Positions 1 through 6,077 of a stretch of 8,368 nt of DNA are shown here, piece after piece; positions within the stretch are counted from its first letter, which is position 1, and the number at the start of each line of letters is the position of its first letter. The notes beneath the pieces were generated by a model. It did no database searches. It worked only from the letters and a program-made list of their open reading frames with translations, and was not told the DNA's origin. This DNA comes from Pseudomonadales bacterium (lineage in GTDB: Bacteria; Pseudomonadota; Gammaproteobacteria; Pseudomonadales; Litorivicinaceae), in assembly GCA_012269655.1 (NCBI GenBank), contig JAAXJV010000287.1, positions 6,111 to 14,478 on the forward strand, read 5' to 3'. Both the position numbers and the translations under genes were made by a program.

Positions 1-98
1 CACCGGCCACACCCGCCACGGGCTTGGGTCAGCACCGCGATCTGTCCGTCTTTTTCCGCCACGACCTTGCCGGGTTGCCGATCGCAGGGCTCAACCAT
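1..98 (-). CDS. rseC: RseC (sigma-E / SoxR-reducing system protein), N-terminal fragment
   Basis: Partial gene: 32 complete codons are visible and the rest lies off the left edge. The peptide begins MVEPCDRQPGKVVAEKDG and runs into RGGCGR, followed by a split codon starting TG (Cys or Trp). A short beta-rich N-terminus leading to a cysteine cluster is what RseC-family proteins show before their two membrane helices. In Escherichia coli RseC is an inner-membrane protein that affects sigma-E activity, and a paralogue works in SoxR reduction. The ATG lies inside the last codons of rseB (8-base overlap), with a GGACGG-like ribosome site about 8 bases upstream. The family call rests largely on position as the fourth gene of the rpoE operon plus the Cys-rich motif, because the membrane part cannot be seen. 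Confidence 0.72.
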   Translation of the reverse strand, partial: MVEPCDRQPGKVVAEKDGQIAVLTQARGGCGR

Positions 99-1059
99 CC
101 AATAGACCGTCCATTTGCACCCAATCGATCTCGCTCATCAGATTGCGCAGCGATGCCTCGGGCACTTCGCCCACCAAGGTCACCCGAAAAAATTGATCAC
201 GAAACTCGACCACCCGACTCAGGGCTCGGGTTGGACCTTGTTGCGCCAGCACGTCTGGTTTGGGCTGGCCCACTCGCTCATAAAAGGCTGATACCAAAGC
301 GATGCCATCAGAAAACAAGTGCGTTACCACCATTTGATCCTGACTTTGTCCGACCGGCATAAAGCCTGCGGGTAACCGCCGAATCGGTGCCGGATCGGTT
401 AGCTCGCTTTCAGTCAAACGATGTCGAAATACCTGCATACCCTGAGCATCAATTACCAGCGTATCTTCCTTGACCGGCTCCATCAGCTCGAGTGAGACAA
501 ATTCAAATTGCTCGAGCACCTCGCGCTGAGAGTCCAAGGTTTGACGGCGCAAAATGAGGCCCGTTTCGGTGTCGCACCAAAACGCATGGCTAAAACGCAA
601 ATCGTCCATGGCATTCAAATAAATGGCCTGCGCTTCGCGGCCCGCCACACGAGTGAGTGCACCCAATTCAATTCGATAGTGGTTGCGAATATGTGCCAAC
701 CGGTCATTGTCATCAAATGACTTCACCGCAGGCAGTGCATGCCCCTGTCGTAGCGACTCGTTACCGGGATATAGCCCCAGCAGCCAACTACCTCGGCGCA
801 TGACTTGGATCGGATCCCCGGAGAGTTTTTCGATGCGCTCGACCGGCTGCCCAGCCACCATGTCTTTATGCACCTTCAGTGAAACCGACTGCGTGCCTTG
901 GGTGTACATCATGGTGCCCTGCCAAGACTGCGTGGCCATCGAATCGGCCATCTGCATCAGCAAACGGGTGGCCATGGGGTCGGTGGCAGTCGGCGCTGCC
1001 ATGACAGCAGATACAAAAAGGGCGGCCAGTGCCGCCCCGATGCGTCTCATACGATTCAC
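91..1059 (-). CDS. rseB: RseB/MucB, periplasmic sigma-E regulator
   Basis: A 322-residue periplasmic protein that binds the periplasmic part of RseA and shields it from DegS-type proteolysis; in the family, lipid and lipopolysaccharide signals release it. Residues 1-22 form a signal peptide (basic MNRMRR, then a hydrophobic stretch ending VMAA). The large N-terminal lipoprotein-carrier-like domain follows, with the family pattern REAQAIYL...DDLRFSHAFWCDTETGLILRR at about 141-172. A smaller C-terminal domain has LPAGFM at 229-234 and HLFSDGIALVSAF at 247-259. Length matches the usual 310-325. The start is GTG, chosen because a strong AGGAG lies 6 bases upstream and because it overlaps the rseA stop as GTGA, which implies coupled translation. 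It is the third gene of the rpoE operon. Confidence 0.95.
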   Translation of the reverse strand: MNRMRRIGAALAALFVSAVMAAPTATDPMATRLLMQMADSMATQSWQGTMMYTQGTQSVSLKVHKDMVAGQPVERIEKLSGDPIQVMRRGSWLLGLYPGNESLRQGHALPAVKSFDDNDRLAHIRNHYRIELGALTRVAGREAQAIYLNAMDDLRFSHAFWCDTETGLILRRQTLDSQREVLEQFEFVSLELMEPVKEDTLVIDAQGMQVFRHRLTESELTDPAPIRRLPAGFMPVGQSQDQMVVTHLFSDGIALVSAFYERVGQPKPDVLAQQGPTRALSRVVEFRDQFFRVTLVGEVPEASLRNLMSEIDWVQMDGLLDG

Positions 1060-1682
1060 TGAGACTCCTGATCGGTTTCCATTACACGGGCTAAGGGTAG
1101 CAAGCCTTGCTGACCGCTGGCAGCAGAATGTTCGGCATGACGAATAATGTACGCCTCGATTTCTTTTTGCAGTTGCGCCTGTATGGCCTGAGCAGCCGGC
1201 GTTTGCATTTGCTGTTGGACCGCCACACCCGCCTGAAGTGCCAACGGATTGGAAATGGTCGCAGGACTGAATTCAATCGGCGCCTGCTCTGCCAGTACCG
1301 GTGTTTCGGCGGGCTGGGTGTTCAGACCGATCATCAGAGTGAAAGCCACACCGGCTGCGACCGCAGCCTGAGCGTACCAACGGCGGCTCCAGTGCACAGA
1401 ATGTTTCGCTGTCGATTCACCTTCAGAACTTTCCAAGGCTTGCATGACGCCTGCGCTGAGATCGATTTGACCCACGCCATCACCCTGACCGCGAATCACG
1501 TCACCGATCAACGAGTAGTGTTCCCATTGGGTTTCTAATTCTGGTTCGCTCGCCCCTGATTTAAGCGCCCGACGAGCTTCTAATTGCTCTGCCTCGCCGT
1601 CATACAATGCTGACAATGATTCTTTTAATTTTTCTGTCATTACTGCGTTGATCCCTTTCAGATCTGGGTTGTCTTTGCTCAT
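1056..1682 (-). CDS. rseA: RseA/MucA, membrane anti-sigma-E factor
   Basis: A 208-residue single-pass inner-membrane anti-sigma factor. The cytoplasmic N-terminal domain (about 15-90, including ESLSALYDGEAEQLEA and WEHYSLIGDVIRGQ) should clamp RpoE. Residues about 101-121 (RWYAQAAVAAGVAFTLMIGL) form the membrane helix where RseP-type cleavage would occur. The Gln/Ala-rich periplasmic part ends in a MucA-like conserved block, IRHAEHSAASGQQGLLPLAR, at about 180-199, the region expected to contact RseB. The ATG at 1682 overlaps the rpoE stop (ATGA) and has AAGGAG 7 bases upstream. This outweighs the internal Met15, which aligns better with the short E. coli N-terminus but has only a distant AGGGA. 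Family assignment rests on these motifs, the topology and gene order. Confidence 0.93.
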   Translation of the reverse strand: MSKDNPDLKGINAVMTEKLKESLSALYDGEAEQLEARRALKSGASEPELETQWEHYSLIGDVIRGQGDGVGQIDLSAGVMQALESSEGESTAKHSVHWSRRWYAQAAVAAGVAFTLMIGLNTQPAETPVLAEQAPIEFSPATISNPLALQAGVAVQQQMQTPAAQAIQAQLQKEIEAYIIRHAEHSAASGQQGLLPLARVMETDQESQ

Positions 1683-2317
1683 TGACCCGCTCCTTCACGG
1701 AAAGTTCCATCCATGTGCGGCTCAATTTTTTTGCTGACCGTATCACGGGCTCGAAAGATCCTCGAACGTACGGTGCCGACCGGGCACCCCATGATGGCCG
1801 CAATGTCTTCGTAACTCTTGGATTCCAATTCGCGCAGCGTTAAAGCGACACGCAAATCTTCTGGCAACTCTGCGATCGCCTGCCGGACCGCTTGTTCCAA
1901 ACGATCCCTACCCGTGTTGGCCTCGGGGCTGTCGTGCGTTCGAAGCAGATCGCCCGAATCGAATTGCTCAGCATCGGATATATCAATGTCGACTTCCGGA
2001 GCGCGTCGACCCTTACTGACCAGATGGTTTTTGGCCGTATTGACCGCAATCCGGTAGAGCCAGGTGTAGAACTGCGAGTCGCCCCGAAATTTGGGTAGGG
2101 CGCGATACGCCCTGATAAATGCGTCCTGAGCGACGTCCTGCGCTTCGTGCGAATCCCGCACATATCGACCGATCAGCGCCAACACCCGGTGCTGATATTT
2201 TTTTACCAAAAATTCAAAGGCCCGTGCATTGCCTTGCCCGGCTTGGCTGACCAGCAATTCGTCTGGGTCGTCGGGGCTAATTCGCATCAAAGGCAATACA
2301 GTCGCAGTCGCGTTCAT
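1679..2317 (-). CDS. rpoE: RpoE/AlgU, ECF sigma factor (sigma-E/sigma-22)
   Basis: A 212-residue extracytoplasmic-function sigma factor that directs RNA polymerase to envelope-stress promoters and is held inactive by RseA. Region 2 spans about 33-100 and includes EAQDVAQDAFIRAYRAL, FRGDSQFYTWLYRIAVNTAK and NHLVSKGRR, very close to Pseudomonas AlgU. Region 4 spans about 146-200, with LPEDLRVALTLRELE and the helix-turn-helix MGCPVGTVRSRIFRARD that reads the -35 element. About 10 residues precede the usual AlgU N-terminus, so Met11 (ATG at 2287-2285) is a possible alternative start. The upstream ATG is kept because Met11 has no ribosome site, although the outer one (CGGAAA) is also weak. It is the first gene of a tightly overlapping operon and is probably autoregulated from the promoter at 2344-2371. 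Confidence 0.96.
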   Translation of the reverse strand: MNATATVLPLMRISPDDPDELLVSQAGQGNARAFEFLVKKYQHRVLALIGRYVRDSHEAQDVAQDAFIRAYRALPKFRGDSQFYTWLYRIAVNTAKNHLVSKGRRAPEVDIDISDAEQFDSGDLLRTHDSPEANTGRDRLEQAVRQAIAELPEDLRVALTLRELESKSYEDIAAIMGCPVGTVRSRIFRARDTVSKKIEPHMDGTFREGAGQ

Positions 2318-2343
2318 CGATGATTTCCGTGTCCTGATACAGC

Positions 2344-2371
2344 TAGGACGTCAGAAACCGCACTTAGTTCC
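2344..2371 (-). promoter_or_regulatory. Sigma-E-type autoregulatory promoter of the rpoE operon
   Basis: Reading the minus strand, GGAACTA (2371-2365) is followed by a 16-base spacer and TCCTA (2348-2344), with CG in front of the latter. The family consensus is GGAACTT, about 16-17 bases, then TCTGA/TCnnA, so the -35 matches 6 of 7 and the -10 keeps the TC core. Transcription would start near 2337-2339, leaving a leader of about 20 bases before the rpoE ATG. Autoregulation is known for E. coli rpoE and Pseudomonas algU; its presence here is inferred from the motif and its position. Confidence 0.7.
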
Positions 2372-2441
2372 CCAACCATAGCGGTTGCAAAGCCAAAAGT
2401 CTGGCCCAAGTTATGTTTCGCGGTACAGGGTGCGCCTGCGC

Positions 2442-2447
2442 TACACT
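2442..2447 (+). promoter_or_regulatory. Possible -10 element for nadB
   Basis: TACACT resembles a sigma-70 -10 box and lies 38 bases before the TTG proposed as the nadB start, which would give a leader of about 30 bases. No convincing -35 sits 16-18 bases upstream, so the call is weak. An alternative pair, TTGCAA (2385-2390) with AAGTTA (2408-2413), has good 17-base spacing but a poor -10. The rest of 2318-2484 holds the rpoE promoter and leader; I see no hairpin terminator or riboswitch there. Confidence 0.25.
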
Positions 2448-2484
2448 ACCGCTTTCCCCGTGGTTGTCTGGTAGAGCACTTAAG

Positions 2485-4074
2485 TTGGCAAAAAAATCCG
2501 CCCCCTTCGCATTTGATGTCGTGATTCTAGGATCCGGCGCCGCAGGATTGTCCGTTGCACTGGATTTACCTTCGCACCTCAGTGTTGCCGTTTTAAGCAA
2601 ACAAGCCGTCGGCGGCAGCACGCCTTGGGCACAGGGCGGCATCGCGGCGGTTGTAGAATCCACCGATTCGCTTGAATCACACGTCCAAGACACCCTGGTA
2701 GCTGGGGCCGGTCTGTGTAACGAAGCGGCGGTCCGGCACGCGATCGAAGCCGGTGAAGACTCAATCAATTGGCTGGTCGAGCAAGGCACCCACTTTGATG
2801 AATCTGACGGTAAGTTCCACTTAACCCGCGAGGGCGGCCACAGCCATCGCCGAGTTCTGCACGCGACCGACGCGACGGGTGCCGAGATCTATCGCGCACT
2901 AGTAGAACAAGCCCATGCTCGATCCAACCTGCGCTTTTTCGACCAGCGTGTGGCCGTCGACCTGATTGTCGATAAGTCCTTGCCCATCAGCGAACGTCGC
3001 GTCACGGGTGTCTACGCCTACCACCTGAAAAAAGATCGGGTTCAGACCTTTGCAGCCAAAGCCGTCGTGTTGGCGACCGGCGGCGCCAGCAAGGTTTACT
3101 TTTACACGTCAAACCCTTCAGGCGCCTCAGGCGACGGCATTGCCATGGCTTTTCGCGCGGGCTGCCGCGTCGCCAACATGGAATTCAATCAATTCCACCC
3201 AACCTGCCTGCGTCACCCCGATGCCAAGACCTTCCTAATTTCAGAGGCCATTCGCGGTGAAGGTGGACGCCTAACCTTGCCCGACGGCGAGCCCTTTATG
3301 CAGCGACACGACCCCCGGGGCGAACTGGCCCCTCGTGACGTAGTGGCCCGGGCGATCGATTTTGAAATGAAGCGATTGGGCGCTGAACATCTGTACTTAG
3401 ACATCAGCCATAAACCCAAATCCTTTATTGAAAACCACTTCCCCACCATCATGCAGCGGTGTGCTCACTACGGCATTGAAATCGACAAGCAGCCTATCCC
3501 TGTGGTGCCTGCGGCGCACTACACCTGTGGTGGTGTCATGGTTGATCATCAGGGGGCGACTGACGTGGCGGGACTGTATGCCGTCGGAGAAGTCAGCTAC
3601 ACCGGCCTGCATGGCGCAAACCGCCTAGCCAGCAATAGCCTTTTGGAGTGCATCGTTTGGGGTCGTGGCGCCGCCCAGCACATTGGCGAGTCAGACTTGC
3701 CGGAAATTAATCTGGCGCACTACACCCCGTGGGATGAAACTCAGGTCACCGATTCAGACGAAGACGTCGTCGTCAGCCACTGCTGGGATGAAGCACGGCG
3801 ATTTATGTGGGACTACGTGGGCATCGTGCGCACGGACAAACGCTTACTTCGAGCCCTGCACCGCGTTGAAATGCTTCAATCAGAAATTGAGGAGTTCTAC
3901 TCCAACTACCGTGTCAGCGGGAACCTGTTGGAGCTTAGAAACTTGGTTCAGGTCGCCGAACTGATGGTTCGCTGTGCGCTCGAGCGAAAGGAATCCCGAG
4001 GATTGCACTACAGCCTGGACTATCCTGAAAGCACCGAAACCGGGACGCCGACGGTTATTTCTCCGCGGTCCTAA
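2485..4074 (+). CDS. nadB: L-aspartate oxidase NadB
   Basis: Oxidises L-aspartate to iminoaspartate with FAD, the first step of de novo NAD synthesis; NadA then makes quinolinate. The protein tracks E. coli NadB along its whole length. It has the FAD-binding GSGAAGLS near residue 16, [51 protein letters not shown] (His of the active site), [15 protein letters not shown] (catalytic Arg), [11 protein letters not shown] (His) and [17 protein letters not shown] (Arg). The C-terminal helical domain includes [11 protein letters not shown] and [13 protein letters not shown]. The start chosen is TTG at 2485, giving 529 residues and placing DVVILGSG where E. coli has DVLIIGSG. An in-frame ATG at 2413 would add 24 non-conserved residues and has no ribosome site. 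The TTG has no strong one either, so the exact start is uncertain. The 3' end overlaps the convergent ygfX-like gene by 20 bases. Confidence 0.96.
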   Translation: MAKKSAPFAFDVVILGSGAAGLSVALDLPSHLSVAVLSKQAVGGSTPWAQGGIAAVVESTDSLESHVQDTLVAGAGLCNEAAVRHAIEAGEDSINWLVEQGTHFDESDGKFHLTREGGHSHRRVLHATDATGAEIYRALVEQAHARSNLRFFDQRVAVDLIVDKSLPISERRVTGVYAYHLKKDRVQTFAAKAVVLATGGASKVYFYTSNPSGASGDGIAMAFRAGCRVANMEFNQFHPTCLRHPDAKTFLISEAIRGEGGRLTLPDGEPFMQRHDPRGELAPRDVVARAIDFEMKRLGAEHLYLDISHKPKSFIENHFPTIMQRCAHYGIEIDKQPIPVVPAAHYTCGGVMVDHQGATDVAGLYAVGEVSYTGLHGANRLASNSLLECIVWGRGAAQHIGESDLPEINLAHYTPWDETQVTDSDEDVVVSHCWDEARRFMWDYVGIVRTDKRLLRALHRVEMLQSEIEEFYSNYRVSGNLLELRNLVQVAELMVRCALERKESRGLHYSLDYPESTETGTPTVISPRS

Positions 4075-4282
4075 GTGCGTATGCCCAACGACGATGGGTG
4101 CGATCCTTGACCGGGCGAAAACTGAAATAGAATCCGCGCCAAAACACCGCAACGACGCACATAGGGCTGACCCAAGTGCCTAGCACTGGGCGCACAGTGC
4201 GCCCCTTAGGCGTTAGCCAGGTTCCAGAAAGAAACGTCAGCTGTGTCCATTGCCCGTTCCAACACCGAACGGGCAACTTCAT
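4055..4282 (-). CDS. Short YgfX/CptA-like protein lacking the membrane N-terminus
   Basis: A 75-codon gene whose ATG shares one base with the sdhE stop (TAATG), implying coupled translation. In many gammaproteobacteria the gene after sdhE is ygfX (cptA), a protein of about 135-150 residues with two N-terminal membrane helices and a soluble C-terminal part. Here the visible protein resembles only that C-terminal part: a GQW segment, [16 protein letters not shown], then [17 protein letters not shown], recalling the family pattern of a WVSP-VV strand followed by P-x-D...HRRL-x-x-x-LR. It is rich in Trp and Arg, and no membrane hairpin is encoded. In E. coli YgfX is reported as a partner or toxin-like counterpart of SdhE; that role is not established for this short form. 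The frame could be a decayed remnant, but it is intact from the coupled ATG to TAA. Its 3' end overlaps nadB by 20 bases. Confidence 0.55.
   Translation of the reverse strand: MKLPVRCWNGQWTQLTFLSGTWLTPKGRTVRPVLGTWVSPMCVVAVFWRGFYFSFRPVKDRTHRRWAYALRTAEK
4175..4204. repeat. Cluster of overlapping inverted repeats
   Basis: Three inverted repeats share bases. AGTGC (4175-4179) pairs with GCACT (4183-4187). GCACTG (4183-4188) pairs with CAGTGC (4195-4200). GGGCGCAC (4188-4195) pairs with GTGCGCCC (4197-4204), realistically a 7-bp stem with a 3-base loop. The second excludes the other two. The cluster lies inside the ygfX-like frame and about 100 bases past the nadB stop. Neither strand has a T-run after it, so it is not a classical terminator. 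Confidence 0.5.
4250..4276. repeat. Perfect 10-bp inverted repeat; possible nadB terminator hairpin
   Basis: TTGCCCGTTC (4250-4259) and GAACGGGCAA (4267-4276) are perfect complements around a 7-base loop. On the plus strand the stem is followed by CTTCATTATTT, a moderately T-rich tail, so it could end nadB transcripts about 175 bases past the stop codon. On the minus strand it begins three bases after the start codon of the ygfX-like gene and has no T-run, so there it would act on translation or RNA stability. The repeat is certain; its role is inferred. Confidence 0.6.
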
Positions 4283-4545
4283 TATTTGACCTGACCTGCG
4301 CCAACTTTTTCGTTGACCATGGCCACCAAGCGCGCGATGCCCGCATCCTCCGGCGGCAAGGTGCCCTGCAGCCACCCCCAGATATCCGCGTCTTCGGCTG
4401 CAATCAGGCGCACATAATGAGCTTGGTCTTCGTCGGATAAGGATTTGAAGTGATGCTCGGTAAACGGACCCAGCAGAACATCCAGTTCCAACATTCCCCG
4501 GCGGCTGTGCCAGACTAAGCGTTTGTAATCGACCTCTGAGATCAT
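4282..4545 (-). CDS. sdhE: SdhE/CptB, FAD assembly factor of succinate dehydrogenase
   Basis: An 87-residue cytoplasmic protein (E. coli SdhE is 88) that promotes covalent attachment of FAD to SdhA and to fumarate reductase FrdA. The diagnostic RGxxE motif is present as RRGMLELD (Arg16-Gly17, Glu20). It is followed by helices with GPFTEHHFKSLSDEDQAHYVRLI and ADIWGWLQG, the usual single-domain five-helix fold. The ATG at 4545 is chosen because AAGGGAG stands 5 bases upstream and because it reproduces the family N-terminus; a longer frame to 4620 would run through the promoter region and into ygfZ. It is transcribed away from ygfZ and translationally linked to the ygfX-like gene downstream. Confidence 0.95.
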   Translation of the reverse strand: MISEVDYKRLVWHSRRGMLELDVLLGPFTEHHFKSLSDEDQAHYVRLIAAEDADIWGWLQGTLPPEDAGIARLVAMVNEKVGAGQVK

Positions 4546-4569
4546 GCGAGCTCCCTTGTAAGAGGCACT

Positions 4570-4575
4570 ATTGTA
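4570..4575 (-). promoter_or_regulatory. Possible -10 element for sdhE
   Basis: On the minus strand TACAAT lies 25 bases upstream of the sdhE ATG, leaving room for a leader of about 18 bases that contains the AAGGGAG ribosome site. The matching -35 position is GC-rich and poor. The gap 4546-4618 must also serve ygfZ; the best plus-strand guess, TTGTAA at 4556-4561 with ATCTAT at 4579-4584, is weak. Confidence 0.3.
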
Positions 4576-4618
4576 ACCATCTATGGCCCACAGCGCAGAC
4601 CCTAAGAAGAAACGAAAC

Positions 4619-5398
4619 ATGAGTTATGCACTAACGAACTGGAAACTGATCCGCATTCACGGCCGCGATCCCGTGCAGTTGATGCAGGGCCAAACCACGG
4701 TGGACGCAAAAAAATTGCAGGAAGGCTGCGGCGTCAATGGTGCGCTGTGCACGCCTAAAGGGCGCATGGTCGCCAACTTTGGCATGGCCTTTTTTGAGGG
4801 TGACATTTGGTTGAGCTTGCCTGCAGATCGGGTTGACGCCGTGCAGACGGCACTGGCTCGATTTCTGCCGTTCTTTGGCTGTGAGTTGAGTGTCACCGAC
4901 TATCACGGCGTGGGCTCCGAGGCGCCAATGGATGCGCCGATCGTGATGGATTTGGATGGGCTGTTTGAAAACTGGCTTCCGCAAGCGGTCGAGGCTAGCC
5001 CGGGCTGGGAAGCACAGCGCATTTCTAAGGGCTTGGGTTGGATTGATGCCCACAGCAACGAGGCCTTTACGCCTCAACAACTGCATCTGCAGAGCTTGGG
5101 GGGCATTAGTTTCACCAAGGGCTGTTATACCGGCCAAGAAGTCATTGCCCGCACCGAGCATTTGGGCCAAGTAAAAAAATCCTTGGTGCCTGTCAGCCTT
5201 AGCCAGGCTTGCCCACCTCAGGATCTGTTCGTTGACGAACGCAAGGTTGGATTCTTGCTCAATACCGCAGGCGATCAGGGCCTAGCTATCCTGGGCGGCG
5301 AGGTTAAACAGTGCCAAACATCCGATGGCGTCAACATCACCCGTGAAGCCCTACCCTACGAGATCGTAAGCCCGATCAAATCGCGTCAAAATCGATAG
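4619..5398 (+). CDS. ygfZ: YgfZ/GcvT-like folate-binding protein
   Basis: A folate-binding protein related to the GcvT aminomethyltransferase. In E. coli it supports the assembly or repair of certain Fe-S enzymes such as the tRNA thiolase MiaB. The signature KGCYTGQEVIAR is at residues 167-178 and contains the conserved Cys169. Near the N-terminus the QGQTT (23-27) and GALCTPKGRMVANF segments correspond to the folate-pocket region. At 259 residues it is shorter than E. coli YgfZ (326), mainly in the middle and C-terminal barrel parts. The ATG at 4619 is preferred because MSYALTNWKLIRIHGRD fits the family N-terminus. An in-frame ATG at 4583 adds 12 residues of low similarity. AAGAAG about 11 bases upstream is only a weak ribosome site. 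It is divergent from sdhE and convergent with ung, overlapping it by 23 bases. Confidence 0.93.
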   Translation: MSYALTNWKLIRIHGRDPVQLMQGQTTVDAKKLQEGCGVNGALCTPKGRMVANFGMAFFEGDIWLSLPADRVDAVQTALARFLPFFGCELSVTDYHGVGSEAPMDAPIVMDLDGLFENWLPQAVEASPGWEAQRISKGLGWIDAHSNEAFTPQQLHLQSLGGISFTKGCYTGQEVIARTEHLGQVKKSLVPVSLSQACPPQDLFVDERKVGFLLNTAGDQGLAILGGEVKQCQTSDGVNITREALPYEIVSPIKSRQNR

Positions 5399-6017
5399 GC
5401 GTCCGGCCTTGGCTTATCAACCATTGGTTGGTCTGGCTAAATGGCTTGGATCCAAAGAAGCCTCGCCAGCTAGACAAGGGGCTGGGATGAGGAGCCTGCA
5501 AGACCAGATGTTTGTCTGCATCTAATTCTGATGCGAGCTGACCGGCCTCACTCCCCCACAGCCAAAATGCCTTGGGTTCTCCGACTGCCATCGCCTGGAT
5601 CCAAGCCTGCGTAATCGATTCCCAACCCAAACCCTGATGCGATCCGGCTTGACCCGGCGAAACCGTCAACACTCGATTGAGTAGCAATACGCCCTGCTCG
5701 GCCCACGGCAACAGCGAGCCCTGAAAGGGAGGCTGACAATCCAAATCGTCACAGAGTTCTTTGAAAATGTTCTTCAAAGAAGGTGGCCATGGCCCCTGTG
5801 CAACACTAAAGGATAAGCCCTCGGCCTGACCCGCCCCGTGATAGGGGTCCTGCCCCAACACAACCACCTTGACCTGGTCGGGTTCCAGGACCTCTAAGGC
5901 CCGGTACCACTGATCTTTAGGTGGATAGCTGGGGGTTGGAATCCTTGACTCTAAGTCGCTCAAATGGGTCTGCTCGGCGGCTGACAACAGGCCCATCCAC
6001 GATTCTGGCGCAGGCAT
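5376..6017 (-). CDS. ung: Uracil-DNA glycosylase (family 1)
   Basis: Removes uracil from DNA to start base-excision repair. The protein has 213 residues, close to the usual 220-230. The water-activating motif VVVLGQDPYHG has its catalytic Asp at 57 (E. coli Asp64), with GLSFSV carrying the uracil-stacking Phe just after. The LLLNRVLTV strand is at 111-119, and the DNA-intercalation loop APHPSPLSSWRGFFGSKPFS has its catalytic His at 177 (E. coli His187). FWLWGS at 141-146 is also typical. The ATG at 6017 fits the family and has an AGGGA ribosome site upstream. The 3' end overlaps ygfZ by 23 bases on the opposite strand. Its promoter must lie in the 60-base gap shared with the acyltransferase gene; no good -35/-10 pair is visible for this direction. 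Confidence 0.97.
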   Translation of the reverse strand: MPAPESWMGLLSAAEQTHLSDLESRIPTPSYPPKDQWYRALEVLEPDQVKVVVLGQDPYHGAGQAEGLSFSVAQGPWPPSLKNIFKELCDDLDCQPPFQGSLLPWAEQGVLLLNRVLTVSPGQAGSHQGLGWESITQAWIQAMAVGEPKAFWLWGSEAGQLASELDADKHLVLQAPHPSPLSSWRGFFGSKPFSQTNQWLISQGRTPIDFDAI

Positions 6018-6030
6018 GACAATGTATCCC

Positions 6031-6060
6031 TAGACACAGTAAACTGCGGCCCATTGTAAT
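6031..6060 (+). promoter_or_regulatory. Sigma-70-type promoter of the acyltransferase gene
   Basis: TAGACA (6031-6036), an 18-base spacer, then TGTAAT (6055-6060). Each hexamer differs from consensus by one base. Transcription would start near 6066-6068, leaving only about 10-12 bases before the TTG start codon. The -10 overlaps an imperfect palindrome, CCATT-GT-AATGG (6051-6062), which could be an operator or chance. The same bases read TACAAT on the minus strand and might form a -10 for ung. Confidence 0.5.
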
Positions 6061-6077
6061 GGATTGCGAGCAGACCT

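Noticed and set aside
683..1147. 154-codon plus-strand frame across the rseB/rseA junction
   Set aside because: It is antisense to two recognised genes and has no recognisable domain.
2364..2789. 141-codon minus-strand frame opposite the start of nadB
   Set aside because: It lies antisense to the conserved FAD-binding domain of nadB, has no family resemblance and no ribosome site, and collides with the rpoE promoter.
4188..4204. Intrinsic terminator for nadB or for sdhE
   Set aside because: The GC-rich stem is good but neither strand has a T-run after it; the repeat at 4250-4276 is the better terminator candidate.
4055..4375. Longer 106-codon version of the ygfX-like frame starting inside sdhE
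   Set aside because: The first 31 codons are a shadow of the well-supported sdhE; the ATG on the sdhE stop is the better start.
4631..5170. 179-codon minus-strand frame opposite ygfZ
   Set aside because: It is fully antisense to the conserved ygfZ sequence, with His/Arg-rich low-similarity translation typical of a shadow frame.
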